From a bacterium (GTDB taxonomy: Bacteria; Elusimicrobiota; Elusimicrobia; Elusimicrobiales; UBA9959): a DNA stretch of 64,000 nucleotides. A program made the position numbers and the translations under genes. The DNA lies in the NCBI GenBank assembly GCA_021786295.1, contig JAJYNO010000017.1, positions 114,389 to 178,388 of the forward strand, written 5' to 3'. Below, piece after piece: positions 39,403-48,973 of the stretch; position 1 is the stretch's first letter, and every line of letters begins with the position of its first letter. The notes below the pieces were generated by a model. The model did not search any database and was not told the origin of the DNA. It saw only the letters and a list, made by a program, of their open reading frames with translations.

Positions 39403-40683
39403 ATGAAGGGAAAGACAATAATGCTGGCGGTCTTGGGCGTCTCCCTGCACGCCGGGGCGGCGCGGGCGCTCACGCTGGACGGCGCGCTGGACGCCGCGCT
39501 GAAGAGCAGCCCCGCGCTCAACATGGCGCGCGAGGCGGCGGACTCGCAGCGGTATGAAAAGTACGGCGCGCGAGTCTCGCGCCTGGGCGAGGTGACGGCC
39601 ATTGGCAGTCTTACCCGCTACAGCCTGGAGCGCACGCTTACCCCCATGGTGCCGCCCATAAAGCCGCCTTTCCCGCTCGCGGACGACACCATCACCAACG
39701 TGGGGGGCTCCTACACGCTGCCGCTCTTCACGGGCTTCAGGCTCAGCCGCAATATCTCCATAGCCGGGCTCTCTGCCGCCATCGCCAGGGCCCAAAGTTC
39801 GCTGACAGAGCAGCAGGTCAGGTTCAACGTCTATTCTCTCTTCCTGAAGGGACTGGCCCTCGGGGACCAGCTGAAGGCCAGAACGGAGCAGGAAAAGGCG
39901 CTGGCCGAACTGCACAGGAACGTGGAACTGGGCGCGAAGATAGGCCGCTACGCCGCCATAGACCTGAAAAAAGTGGATTACCAGTACGAAATGGTGAAGG
40001 CCCAGCGGCAGGGGCTGGAGAACAATATCGCCGCGCTCAAGGCCGGCCTGGACCAGCTCACGGGCATGACCTCCGACGACTGGGACTTCGAGCCGTGCGA
40101 ACTCACGGAGAAGGATTATCCGCGGCTGGAAGACCTGGAGAGGACGGCGCTGGCCGCGCGCGAAGAGTTGAGGATCAGCGCGGACAGGAAAAAGATAGCC
40201 GCCGCCAACTATTCCAAGTCCAAGTACGCCTACCTGCCGGAGATCGCCGCCAACTATACCTATATCAGGAGCATAGGCGGGGGCGGCAGCGTGCCGCTTT
40301 GGAACTACGGCCTGGCGGCGCAATGGCCGGTTTTCGACTTCGGCAAAAGGGCCTTCGACATGGCAGGCCGGAAACAGGAATACAAGAGCGCCGGGGAGGC
40401 CGAAATCGCCCAGCGGCTGGCCGTGCGCCGCGACGTGGTGGAGGCCTATAATTCCCTGCGCACCCAGCGGGCCCTGCACGAGGCCGCCGCCAAAGCCCTG
40501 GCCTACGCCGAAGAGGCGAAGAACGTGGAGAACCTGAAGTACCAGCAGGGAACGGGCAGCATGTACGACCTGCTGTTCTCGCTGGCGCAGTACTACGACG
40601 CGCTTTCGCAGGAGCGGGGCGCCTACTACGGAGTTTTTACCGCCGGCAAGTACCTGGAGCTCAGCTCGGGAGAAAAGATATGA
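39403..40683 (+). CDS. TolC-family outer membrane efflux protein
   Basis: Signal peptide and OEP-type repeats; operon context. Confidence 0.88.
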   Translation: MKGKTIMLAVLGVSLHAGAARALTLDGALDAALKSSPALNMAREAADSQRYEKYGARVSRLGEVTAIGSLTRYSLERTLTPMVPPIKPPFPLADDTITNVGGSYTLPLFTGFRLSRNISIAGLSAAIARAQSSLTEQQVRFNVYSLFLKGLALGDQLKARTEQEKALAELHRNVELGAKIGRYAAIDLKKVDYQYEMVKAQRQGLENNIAALKAGLDQLTGMTSDDWDFEPCELTEKDYPRLEDLERTALAAREELRISADRKKIAAANYSKSKYAYLPEIAANYTYIRSIGGGGSVPLWNYGLAAQWPVFDFGKRAFDMAGRKQEYKSAGEAEIAQRLAVRRDVVEAYNSLRTQRALHEAAAKALAYAEEAKNVENLKYQQGTGSMYDLLFSLAQYYDALSQERGAYYGVFTAGKYLELSSGEKI

Positions 40684-41765
40684 ACATAAAAGCCATCGCA
40701 CTTTCCTTCAGGGAACCGGGCAGGCGCAAGTACTGGCTTATCCCGCTCGCGGTGCTGGTGCTGGCGGTGCCGGTCATAAGGCGCAAGCTGGCCATTTCGC
40801 GCGAGAAACCGCCGGAAGGGTACCCGGTGGTATTGCAGCTCGTAAAGCCGCGCGAGGGCGTGCTGCGCTCGCAGGAGACCTTCCTCGGGCTGTTCCGGCC
40901 GGTGGACCAGGCCGCGCTGAGCTCGCGGCTGAGCGCGCGCGTGGTCTACATCGCCGAGGAGGGCACGCCGGTGAAGAAGGGCGACGTGGTGCTGCGCCTC
41001 GACACCTCCGACCTGTCGGCCGGCGCCGAGGCGCTCGATATAAAGCGGCAGAACCAGTTGAAGGTGTACGACCGCGACAAGATACTTTTCAGCAGCGGCG
41101 CCATCTCTCAGGAGCAGCTGGAGAACTCGCAGAACCTCTACGAGCAGGCCAACGCCTCCTACCAGGCAGCGGCGGCCCAGTTGAGCTACGGCGTGATGAC
41201 CGCGCCCTTCGACGCGGTGGTCGGCAAACGCTATCTGAGCCCGGGCGACACCGCGGTGCCCGGCAAGCCGCTGCTGCAGCTCGACGGCAGCGGCCCCGAT
41301 CACGAGGTCTACTCCGACCTGCCGGTGCGGACGGCCGTAAAGATAAAACCGGGCTCGGAACAGCTCATACATTTCAACGGCGCCTCGCAGTTCGCGCGCG
41401 TGAAGGCCGTGGTGCCCGCCGCCGCCAACAACCTGATGACCGTGAAGCTGGCCGTGAAGGGCGACCGGCTGGGCATCCCGGCCGGCACCTACGTGGACAC
41501 CGTCTTTTACACCTCGGTCAGCCGCGGCCTCATAGCGCCGGCCGGCGCCGTGCTGCGCGGCATGGACGGCGACAAGGCGCTGACCGTGGCGGACGGCAAG
41601 GCGCGCTGGGTGCCGGTCAAGGTACTGGGCACCGACGGCGTTAACTACTGCCTGGAAGGCCTGCCGGCCGGCGCGCAGCTGGGCGCCGCCGCGCCGCAGG
41701 ACCTGCTCAAGATCTACGACGGCCAGCCGGTGCGCGCCGCCGGGGAGGCCGCCCCCAATGACTAG
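40680..41765 (+). CDS. RND efflux periplasmic adaptor
   Basis: ARVVYIAEEGTPVKKGDVVLRLDTSDL...APFDAVVGKRYLSPGDTAVPGKPLLQL. Confidence 0.9.
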   Translation: MNIKAIALSFREPGRRKYWLIPLAVLVLAVPVIRRKLAISREKPPEGYPVVLQLVKPREGVLRSQETFLGLFRPVDQAALSSRLSARVVYIAEEGTPVKKGDVVLRLDTSDLSAGAEALDIKRQNQLKVYDRDKILFSSGAISQEQLENSQNLYEQANASYQAAAAQLSYGVMTAPFDAVVGKRYLSPGDTAVPGKPLLQLDGSGPDHEVYSDLPVRTAVKIKPGSEQLIHFNGASQFARVKAVVPAAANNLMTVKLAVKGDRLGIPAGTYVDTVFYTSVSRGLIAPAGAVLRGMDGDKALTVADGKARWVPVKVLGTDGVNYCLEGLPAGAQLGAAAPQDLLKIYDGQPVRAAGEAAPND

Positions 41766-44700
41766 ATATTTCGTCAGCAGGCCGCACCTGGTCTTCGCGG
41801 CGCTCATAGGGCTGTCGCTCTTGGGCCTGGTGGGCTTCTTCCGGATCCCCCGGGACCTGTTCCCTCCTGTGGACCGGCCCCAGGTGGCCGTGGTGACGGT
41901 GGAGCCGGGCGCCTCGGCGCGCTACGTGGCCGACCACGTCAGCGCCGTCATAGAGCGGCAGCTCTACACCATAAACGGCGTGCGCCGCGTCTATTCCACC
42001 TCCAACGACGGCTTCTCCGTAGTCACGGCGGAGTTCCAGTACTCCAAGTCCGTGGCCGAGGCCAAGACCGACGCTGCCAACGCGCTGACCAAGGTGCAGG
42101 GGCTGCTCCCCTCCGACATCCAGACGCCCTCGGTCTACGAAATCACCGCTTACACCCCGCCGGTGATAACCCTGGCGCTCTCGCCGAAGGGCTCCTCCGG
42201 CCCCTCCATGGCCGACCTGCGCTACATGGCGGAGAACTACATAAAGCCGGAGCTGCTCAAGGCCGGCAACGTCTCCAACGTGGACGTGTTCGGCGGCTAC
42301 CAGAAGGAGATCGATGTGGCTGTCGACAACGGCAAACTGGCGGCGCTGCATCTTACGGCGCAGGACGTGGCCGCGGCTCTGCGGCTGGGCAACAAGGACA
42401 TGCCCATGGGCATAGTCCAGAACCGCTCCACGCAGAACGTCTTCCGCCTGCTCACCGAGGCCTCCGATATGCGCGACCTCGGCGCCATCAGTATCACCCC
42501 GTCGGTGAAGCTGCGCGACGTGGCCGACATCTCCTACAGCATCAAGGACCCCGCCTCGCTCTACCGCGGCAACGGCCGCCAGGCCATAGCGCTGGCCATA
42601 CAGCGCCCCTACGGCGGCGCGGTGCTCGACACCATCAACTCCGTCAACAAACTGCTGCCGGAGCTCAAAAAACGTTTCCCGCAGATAAATTTCGAGACGG
42701 CCGACTCGCAGGAGGAGCTGGTGCGGCTGAGCAACGCCAACATGCTCGACGCGCTGCGCGACGCCATCATCTTCACTTCGCTCGTCATCTTCGTCTTCCT
42801 GGCGGACCTCCCTCTGACGCTGATAGCCGGCCTCTCCATCCCGTTCGTCTACCTGGCCACCATAGGCGTGATGTGGCTGCTCGGCATCGGCTTCAACATC
42901 GTAAGCCTCACCGGCATCATCCTGGCGCTGGGCATGCTGGTGGACGACGCGATAGTGATACTGGAGAACATCAAGCGCCACCACCAGGAGCTGGGCAAGG
43001 ACGCCGCGCGCGCGGCCGTGGACGGCACCGAGGAGGTGATGCTGGTGGTGCTGGGCGGCACCATAGCCACCGCGGTGGTGCTGCTGCCGCTGCTCTTCGT
43101 CGGGGATTTCCCTCAGAAGATCTTCCGGCCGCTGGCCGGCACGCTGATGATAGCGGTGCTGGTCTCCTACGCGGTGTCCGTCACCTTCATCCCGATAGTG
43201 GCCATGAAGTTCATGGGCCTGGGCGGCGGCAAGGGTTTCAGGTTCGAGCGGCGGCTCAACGGCTTCATGGAGCGGCTGCTCGCCCCGCTTAAGTCCGCCT
43301 ACATAAACGCGAACCGCTACATGCTGGAGCACCGCGGCCTGCGGCTCGTCTTCATCCTGCCGCTGTTCATGTTCTTCGCCTTAAGCATGCGCAAGATCCT
43401 GCCGCTGGAAGGGCGCGATCTGATGCCGCCCATGGACACCGGCATAGCCAAGGTGCGCGTGACCATGGCCTCCAACACCTCCATCTGGAAGGTCAACGAC
43501 CGCGCCGCCGAACTGGAGAAGTTCATCTACGGGCTGGGCGTCACGCAGACCGTCTCCACCGCCATAGGCACCGAGCCGGGCGTCTTCACCGCGGCCGGCG
43601 GCACGCCCTACCAGCTGCTGATGACGGTGCATTTCAGGAACCGCTTCGACCGCAAAGAGGATATCTGGGCGCTGGAGGACCGGATACGCGACTACGCCCG
43701 CTCGCTGCCGGGGGTGAAGTACGCCGACGTGTTCGACTACGGCGCCACGGCCTTCTCCTCCATAGTGGCCAACGTGGACGCCACGCTGTCTGGCTCCTCG
43801 CTTAAAGACCTCGATGAGGCCGGCGCGCGGGTGGCCGGCGCTATGGCCGCCACCAAGGGGCTCAAGTCCTGGTCCCGCTCCTGGGACCTCGACAGCGGCG
43901 AGAGCGACTTCCGCGTTGACAAGGACAAGTGCGCTCTCTACGGTGTGAGCCCGGCCGCGGTGGCTGGGCAGGTGGCGCAGGGCCTCACCGGCGCGGTCTC
44001 CTCGGTTCTGACCGTGCCAAACGAGACCGGTCTGCTGATAAGGGTGGTGGAGCGGCGCGATCTGCGCGACCAGGTGGGCAAGTTCGGCGCCTACCTGGTG
44101 GCCACGCCCAAGGGCTTCGTGCCGCTCTCCGCGCTGGGCTCCTTCGTGGCCAGCGTGGAGCCCACCGTGATAACCAGGCAGGGCATGGACTACACGCTGG
44201 ACGTCTACGGCTACCGCGCCACTTTCCCGATAACGCATATCATGGAGAGCTTCGACGCGGCCATGAAGAAGGTTAAACTGCCCGACGGAGTGACGCTCAG
44301 GCAGACCGGCGACATCGACACCATGATGAACGCCATGCTGCGCATGCTGGCCGCCATAGCCATGGGCGTGGCGCTGCTCTACCTGGTGCTTACGCCGCTG
44401 TTCGGCTCGTGGAAGGCCCCGGCCGCCATCATAGTGGCCATCCCGCTGGGCGCCATAGGCGGCGCGTGGTCTCTCCTGATAGCCGACAAGCACGCCTGCC
44501 TGCCGGCCATCATGGGCTTCGTGCTGCTGGGCAGCATCATAGTCAAGAACTCCATCCTGCTCATCGACTTCATCCAGGTCTACGAGCGCGAGGGCAAGGA
44601 CCTGAAGACCGCCATCTACGACAGCATCACCGTGCGCACGCGGCCCATCCTGATGACGGCCTTCGGCACGGCGGTGGGCATGGTGCCCATAGCGCTGGAA

Positions 44701-44880
44701 TGGGCCATAGGCCTGGAGCGCCTCTCGCCCTTGGCCGTGGTGGCCATAGGCGGCCTCATCTTCGGCACGTTCCTCACGCTGGTGTACGTGCCCTATTTCT
44801 ACTACCTGATGGCCGGCGGCAAAACCGCCGCGCGATCCGGGACGATCTCCGCCGAAAGCGGACAAGGAGGCAACAAATGA
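41758..44880 (+). CDS. RND-family efflux permease (AcrB/HAE1-like)
   Basis: 1040 aa, 12-TM RND layout, GIILALGMLVDDAIVILENI in TM4 region. Confidence 0.93.
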   Translation: MTRYFVSRPHLVFAALIGLSLLGLVGFFRIPRDLFPPVDRPQVAVVTVEPGASARYVADHVSAVIERQLYTINGVRRVYSTSNDGFSVVTAEFQYSKSVAEAKTDAANALTKVQGLLPSDIQTPSVYEITAYTPPVITLALSPKGSSGPSMADLRYMAENYIKPELLKAGNVSNVDVFGGYQKEIDVAVDNGKLAALHLTAQDVAAALRLGNKDMPMGIVQNRSTQNVFRLLTEASDMRDLGAISITPSVKLRDVADISYSIKDPASLYRGNGRQAIALAIQRPYGGAVLDTINSVNKLLPELKKRFPQINFETADSQEELVRLSNANMLDALRDAIIFTSLVIFVFLADLPLTLIAGLSIPFVYLATIGVMWLLGIGFNIVSLTGIILALGMLVDDAIVILENIKRHHQELGKDAARAAVDGTEEVMLVVLGGTIATAVVLLPLLFVGDFPQKIFRPLAGTLMIAVLVSYAVSVTFIPIVAMKFMGLGGGKGFRFERRLNGFMERLLAPLKSAYINANRYMLEHRGLRLVFILPLFMFFALSMRKILPLEGRDLMPPMDTGIAKVRVTMASNTSIWKVNDRAAELEKFIYGLGVTQTVSTAIGTEPGVFTAAGGTPYQLLMTVHFRNRFDRKEDIWALEDRIRDYARSLPGVKYADVFDYGATAFSSIVANVDATLSGSSLKDLDEAGARVAGAMAATKGLKSWSRSWDLDSGESDFRVDKDKCALYGVSPAAVAGQVAQGLTGAVSSVLTVPNETGLLIRVVERRDLRDQVGKFGAYLVATPKGFVPLSALGSFVASVEPTVITRQGMDYTLDVYGYRATFPITHIMESFDAAMKKVKLPDGVTLRQTGDIDTMMNAMLRMLAAIAMGVALLYLVLTPLFGSWKAPAAIIVAIPLGAIGGAWSLLIADKHACLPAIMGFVLLGSIIVKNSILLIDFIQVYEREGKDLKTAIYDSITVRTRPILMTAFGTAVGMVPIALEWAIGLERLSPLAVVAIGGLIFGTFLTLVYVPYFYYLMAGGKTAARSGTISAESGQGGNK

Positions 44881-45473
44881 AGACCGAACATATCCCGCCC
44901 GACTGGGCGTTCGAGTTCCACGGGCATAAGTGCCCGTTCATGCCGCTGGGCTATCGCATGGGCAGGCTCGCCATGGAGAAGCTGGGCGTGGAGCGCGAGA
45001 AGGACCACGGGTTCTTCGTGTTCCCCGAGATAGGAGTGGGGCACCCGCAGGCCTGCCTGGTGGACGGCATACAGGCGGCCACCGGCGCCACCTACGGCAA
45101 GCTGCTTATGGAGAAGACCTTCTACGGCAAGCTGGCCGCCACGTTCTACCACCCGAAGAAGGGCGCCGTGCGTCTCTCGCTTAAGCCGGAGTTCGTGGAC
45201 GCCTTCGGCAAGTTCCAGTTCTTCGCCTACCGCAAGCAGGGCAAGGAGCCGTCCGAAATTCCGGCGGGCGCGGCTGACGAAGTTATAAACTGGGTTTACG
45301 AACAGCTCGACGAGGCTATTTATAAAGTGGAGCTGAAGCCGGACTTCAAGTTCACCCCGGCGAAGGGCTCCTTCAACAAGACCCTGTGCGCCTCCTGCGG
45401 CGAGGTCGTGTTCGAGCGCTACGTCCGCACCAGGGACGGCAAGCCCGTCTGCATACCCTGCTCCGGCTACTGA
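44877..45473 (+). CDS. FmdE-family protein with C-terminal Cys4 zinc-finger
   Basis: AFEFHGHKCPFMPLGYRMGRLAMEKLG (FmdE signature); C-terminal CASCGEVV...PVCIPCSGY; ATGA overlap with the RND gene. Confidence 0.88.
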   Translation: MKTEHIPPDWAFEFHGHKCPFMPLGYRMGRLAMEKLGVEREKDHGFFVFPEIGVGHPQACLVDGIQAATGATYGKLLMEKTFYGKLAATFYHPKKGAVRLSLKPEFVDAFGKFQFFAYRKQGKEPSEIPAGAADEVINWVYEQLDEAIYKVELKPDFKFTPAKGSFNKTLCASCGEVVFERYVRTRDGKPVCIPCSGY

Positions 45474-45527
45474 GGCCGCGGCTCCGCCAGGGCCGCCGGG
45501 AGGCCGGCGGCGCGGCGGGGGGCTTAA

Positions 45528-46280
45528 ATGGTTATTCCTTTCATAGTCATACTGGTCATTTCCGGGGTCTTCTCCATGTTCGGCAAGGGCGGCGGCTCGC
45601 TCTACACGCCGGTGCTGGTCATGCTGGGGCTGCCGGTGGGAGCCTCCGTAGCTACCGCTCTTTTCCTTAACCTCGTCACCGCCGTGGTGGCCACCGTGGT
45701 TTTCGCCCGCAACCGGCTGGTGGATTTCAGGTTCTGTTACGTCTTCCTGCCGGGCACGGTGATAGGCTCCCTCGCGGGCGCGCTGCTCTCGGCGTACGCG
45801 CCCGGTGATCTGATCATGGGGATCTTCTCCGCGTTCCTTTACGCGGCCGGGATAATAATGGCCTTCTCCAAAAAAGAACCGCCGGGCCAGGTACAGAAGC
45901 CTATGACGCCGGGACTTACGGCGCTGGTGGTCGCTTTTTCCTTCGGCGTGGGCGTGCTCTCAAGCCTTTTGGGCGTTGGCGGCGGGCTGCTCATCTTCCC
46001 GTTCCTGGTGCTCTACATGAAGTATCCCGCGCAGAAAGCGGCGGGCGCCAATTCCTTTATAGTGGCGGTCAGCTCTCTTGTGGGCACGGCGGGGCATTTC
46101 GCCTCGGCGCACGCGCCGCTGCCCCTGATGATCGCCGCCTCCATCGCCTGCGTAATAGGCTCCAGCGTCGGCTCCCATGTCACGGTGAAAGCCAGCCCGG
46201 CTTTCGTCAAGATAGCCTTCGCCTTCATCATGTGGTTCTTCGCCACGCAGATAGCGCTGAAACTGGCCGGGGTGACCTGA
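45528..46280 (+). CDS. TauE/SafE-family sulfite exporter-like permease
   Basis: FSMFGKGGGSLYTPVLVMLGLP and LLGVGGGLLIFPFLVL repeats. Confidence 0.9.
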   Translation: MVIPFIVILVISGVFSMFGKGGGSLYTPVLVMLGLPVGASVATALFLNLVTAVVATVVFARNRLVDFRFCYVFLPGTVIGSLAGALLSAYAPGDLIMGIFSAFLYAAGIIMAFSKKEPPGQVQKPMTPGLTALVVAFSFGVGVLSSLLGVGGGLLIFPFLVLYMKYPAQKAAGANSFIVAVSSLVGTAGHFASAHAPLPLMIAASIACVIGSSVGSHVTVKASPAFVKIAFAFIMWFFATQIALKLAGVT

Positions 46281-46489
46281 ACTGGAAACCGCCGCGGCGC
46301 CGAAGGTCTCTCTTGTAAGCTGCAGGGGGTATGCCGCCCCGAGAAGGACACCGGGTTTTTCCTCCAAGACGCCTATCCGCAGAAGCAGGAGGGGACTTTG
46401 GACCTGACCCCGGCGGATTCCGCGCCTTGCATTGCGGGCCGCTATTATTGTGAAATAGGCTTATATCAGCAAGTCGATAAGGGGAGAAC

Positions 46490-47401
46490 ATGAAAACGTT
46501 CACGAAAAGATCGCTTGTCGCCGTACTTCTGCCGGCCATTTTCTTCGCCGGCTGCGCCCGCAGGAACGAATCCACGGTGGGTACGCCGGCCAATCCGCTC
46601 ACCATCGTAGTCTCCCCGGCGCACGCGCCGCGGGACGCCGCGGCCCTCGACGTCATCAAAAAACAGCTTGAGTCCTCCACCGGCATGACGATAAACATCA
46701 GCCAGGCCCCCACCCCGGCCGACACCATAAAGGCCTTCGACGCGGGAAGGACCGACGTCGGGCTGGTGACGCTGGAAGAGTACCTGGTGGCCAGGGAGGA
46801 ATACGGGGTCCACGCCGCGCTGCAGGCGCTGCGCGAGAACGGCCTTTCCGACTATCAGGGCGTCATCCTGACGAAGGCCAAGGGCGGGCCGGTCTCGGTG
46901 GCCGGGCTGGCCGGAAAGAAGGTGGGCTTCGTGGGGCCTTATTCCGTCAGCGGCTTCACGCTGCCGGTCTCCTATCTCAACAAGGCCGGAGTGAAGGTGC
47001 AGCCCGTGTTCGCCGCCAGCCACGAGGAAGTTCTGAAGATGCTGGTCGACGGCAAAGTGGACGCCGCCGCCACCTACGCCAGGCAGATCAAGCACGCGCC
47101 CGGCCTGAAGGTGCTGGCCTACACCGGCACCGTGCCCAACGAACCGCTGATAACCAGGGACGGACTTGCGCCGGAGAAAACCGAGGCCATCGAGAAGGCC
47201 TTCGCCGGTCTGGCTTCGTCCCCAGAGGGCGCCAAGGCTCTCTCCGCCGTGGCCGACATAACCGGCTTCAAGCCGGTGGACAGCGAGGTCTACCGGCCTA
47301 TCCACGACATGCTCCGCTCGGAAGGAAAGTCGGTCTACGACATGGTCCCCGACGGCTGGGACATCTATCACCTGAACCAGCCCTTCATGCCGGAGCGCTG
47401 A
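46490..47401 (+). CDS. PhnD-like phosphate/phosphonate-type ABC substrate-binding lipoprotein
   Basis: Lipobox FFAGC; PLTIVVSPAHAPRD...DTIKAFDAGRTDVGLVTLEEYL; GYSVSGFTLPVSYLNKAGV-type segment. Confidence 0.82.
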   Translation: MKTFTKRSLVAVLLPAIFFAGCARRNESTVGTPANPLTIVVSPAHAPRDAAALDVIKKQLESSTGMTINISQAPTPADTIKAFDAGRTDVGLVTLEEYLVAREEYGVHAALQALRENGLSDYQGVILTKAKGGPVSVAGLAGKKVGFVGPYSVSGFTLPVSYLNKAGVKVQPVFAASHEEVLKMLVDGKVDAAATYARQIKHAPGLKVLAYTGTVPNEPLITRDGLAPEKTEAIEKAFAGLASSPEGAKALSAVADITGFKPVDSEVYRPIHDMLRSEGKSVYDMVPDGWDIYHLNQPFMPER

Positions 47402-47421
47402 GAGCGCCCGCCGCAGCAAGC

Positions 47422-47453
47422 AAAAAAACCGCGGGCTGCCCCGCGGTTTTTTT
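47422..47453. terminator. Bidirectional terminator
   Basis: aaaaaaaCCGCGGG-ctgc-CCCGCGGttttttt between convergent genes. Confidence 0.92.
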
Positions 47454-47490
47454 GCGCGCCGCCATCACGCCGGCGCCGGCCAAAGGCGCG

Positions 47491-48819
47491 TTAGTCCGGC
47501 AGCTCGACCTCCTCCAGCGGGGTCAGCTTCGCCCCATGGGGCTTCTCGTTCCACAGCCGCGTCATGACGAAGGCGCCGGCCAGGGAGAAAGGCAATATGG
47601 AGTACGTCCATATGCCCCAGCCGAAGTGGTCGAGGAGCATGCCCATGCCTACGCTCGTGATGCCGCTCGCCACGTACTGGATCCCGTCCAGCATGCCGGC
47701 CGCGGAGGCGGCCCCTTTCTTGCCGCCGAAGTCCATGGAGGCCGTGCCCGAAAGCATGCCGTGCACGCCGAAGATCCACGTGCAGGCGAAGCCTATGCCG
47801 AGGACGGATAAAAGCGGGCTCTTCACGACGCCCAGAGCGATGATCGCCGCCACCTGCATCAGGTAGAAGAAGAACGCCACCGGGGGCCTGCGCGACTGGA
47901 AGACCTTGTCCGAGAGCCAGCCTGCCAGCAGGCCTCCCACGATGCCTCCGACCGTGATGCTTAACCCGAAGTAGTTGAAGTAGTGCGTGCCAGGCGCGAT
48001 GCCGTGCACCGCCTGCAGCCACTCCGGCGCGAAAAAGAGCAGTGACTGGCGCACGAAACCCGTGCAGAATTCCGCCACCATCAGCGTGAGGATGATTTTG
48101 TTGGTGAAGACCTTCTGCACTATGTACCTGAAATTGACGGGCGTTTCATCTCCGTCGGAGGCGTCGGAGGTGGAGAAGTCCGCAAAGCCTGCGTCGGAGG
48201 GGCGGTCGCGCACGAAGAACCAGGAGAGGACGAACATCACGGCCATCGCGATGCTCGGGGCTATGAAAGTGGAATACCAGGGGAGGATGTTCGGGTGGTG
48301 CATGATCCAGCCCGCCGTATCCATCGCGAACACGTAGCCCAGCGAAATCATGATGCCGAAGACGCCGCCGAAGACGCCGCGCTCGTCCACGTGGAACCAG
48401 GGCGCGTTCACCTTCACCACGCTCATCGCGCCGAAGCTCTGGAAGAACATGTTGGCCGAGTAGAGCAGGCTCATGAACAGGATCAGATGGTTGGTGAACC
48501 CGCCCAGGAAGAGCAGGCCCATTACGAGGTTGAAGGTCGCGGCGCCGAAAGCGCCGAGCAGGATCGCCTTGCGCCCGCCGATGCGGTCGGCCAGCGGGCC
48601 GTTGACCAGCTCCGAGAGCGCGTAGGTCCAGAAACCGCACATCGCGATGATGCCGAACTGCGTCTGGCTGCCGCCCAGGAAAGTTTTTTCAACGTAGGGC
48701 TTGATGACGTTGAGGTTGTAGCGCCCCATGTAGAACGTCGCGTAGGTTAGACCGAGTAGGAACCAGTTGGTGAAACGGCGGAGGCGATATTTGGCCGTGT
48801 GCATGGGGGCTTCTGACAT
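47491..48819 (-). CDS. MFS transporter, organophosphate:phosphate antiporter (OPA)-like
   Basis: TYATFYMGRYNLNVIKP, ELVNGPLADRIGGRKAILLGAFGAATFN; 12 TM. Confidence 0.85.
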   Translation of the reverse strand: MSEAPMHTAKYRLRRFTNWFLLGLTYATFYMGRYNLNVIKPYVEKTFLGGSQTQFGIIAMCGFWTYALSELVNGPLADRIGGRKAILLGAFGAATFNLVMGLLFLGGFTNHLILFMSLLYSANMFFQSFGAMSVVKVNAPWFHVDERGVFGGVFGIMISLGYVFAMDTAGWIMHHPNILPWYSTFIAPSIAMAVMFVLSWFFVRDRPSDAGFADFSTSDASDGDETPVNFRYIVQKVFTNKIILTLMVAEFCTGFVRQSLLFFAPEWLQAVHGIAPGTHYFNYFGLSITVGGIVGGLLAGWLSDKVFQSRRPPVAFFFYLMQVAAIIALGVVKSPLLSVLGIGFACTWIFGVHGMLSGTASMDFGGKKGAASAAGMLDGIQYVASGITSVGMGMLLDHFGWGIWTYSILPFSLAGAFVMTRLWNEKPHGAKLTPLEEVELPD

Positions 48820-48916
48820 TTTCAGCTCCTGTCGGCTAATCGGGATTAAGAAAGGTACTGGGTAAATTATATAAATTCGGGGAGGAGGGGGGCGTGTAAA
48901 TTCCGGGTAAAGGCGA

Positions 48917-48951
48917 AAAAGACCCCGCGCCTTGCGGGCGCGGGGTCTTTT
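48917..48951 (-). terminator. Terminator after the FadL-like gene
   Basis: AAAAGACCCCGCGC-cttgcg-GGCGCGGGGTCTTTT. Confidence 0.9.
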
Positions 48952-48973
48952 GACCGCGGTCAGGCCGTCGGGC

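Noticed and set aside
46281-46470. Possible pseudogene fragment (frame reading ...PKVSLVSCRGYAAP...)
   Set aside because: Short, no start, no convincing downstream homology; open frames are expected by chance at this GC.
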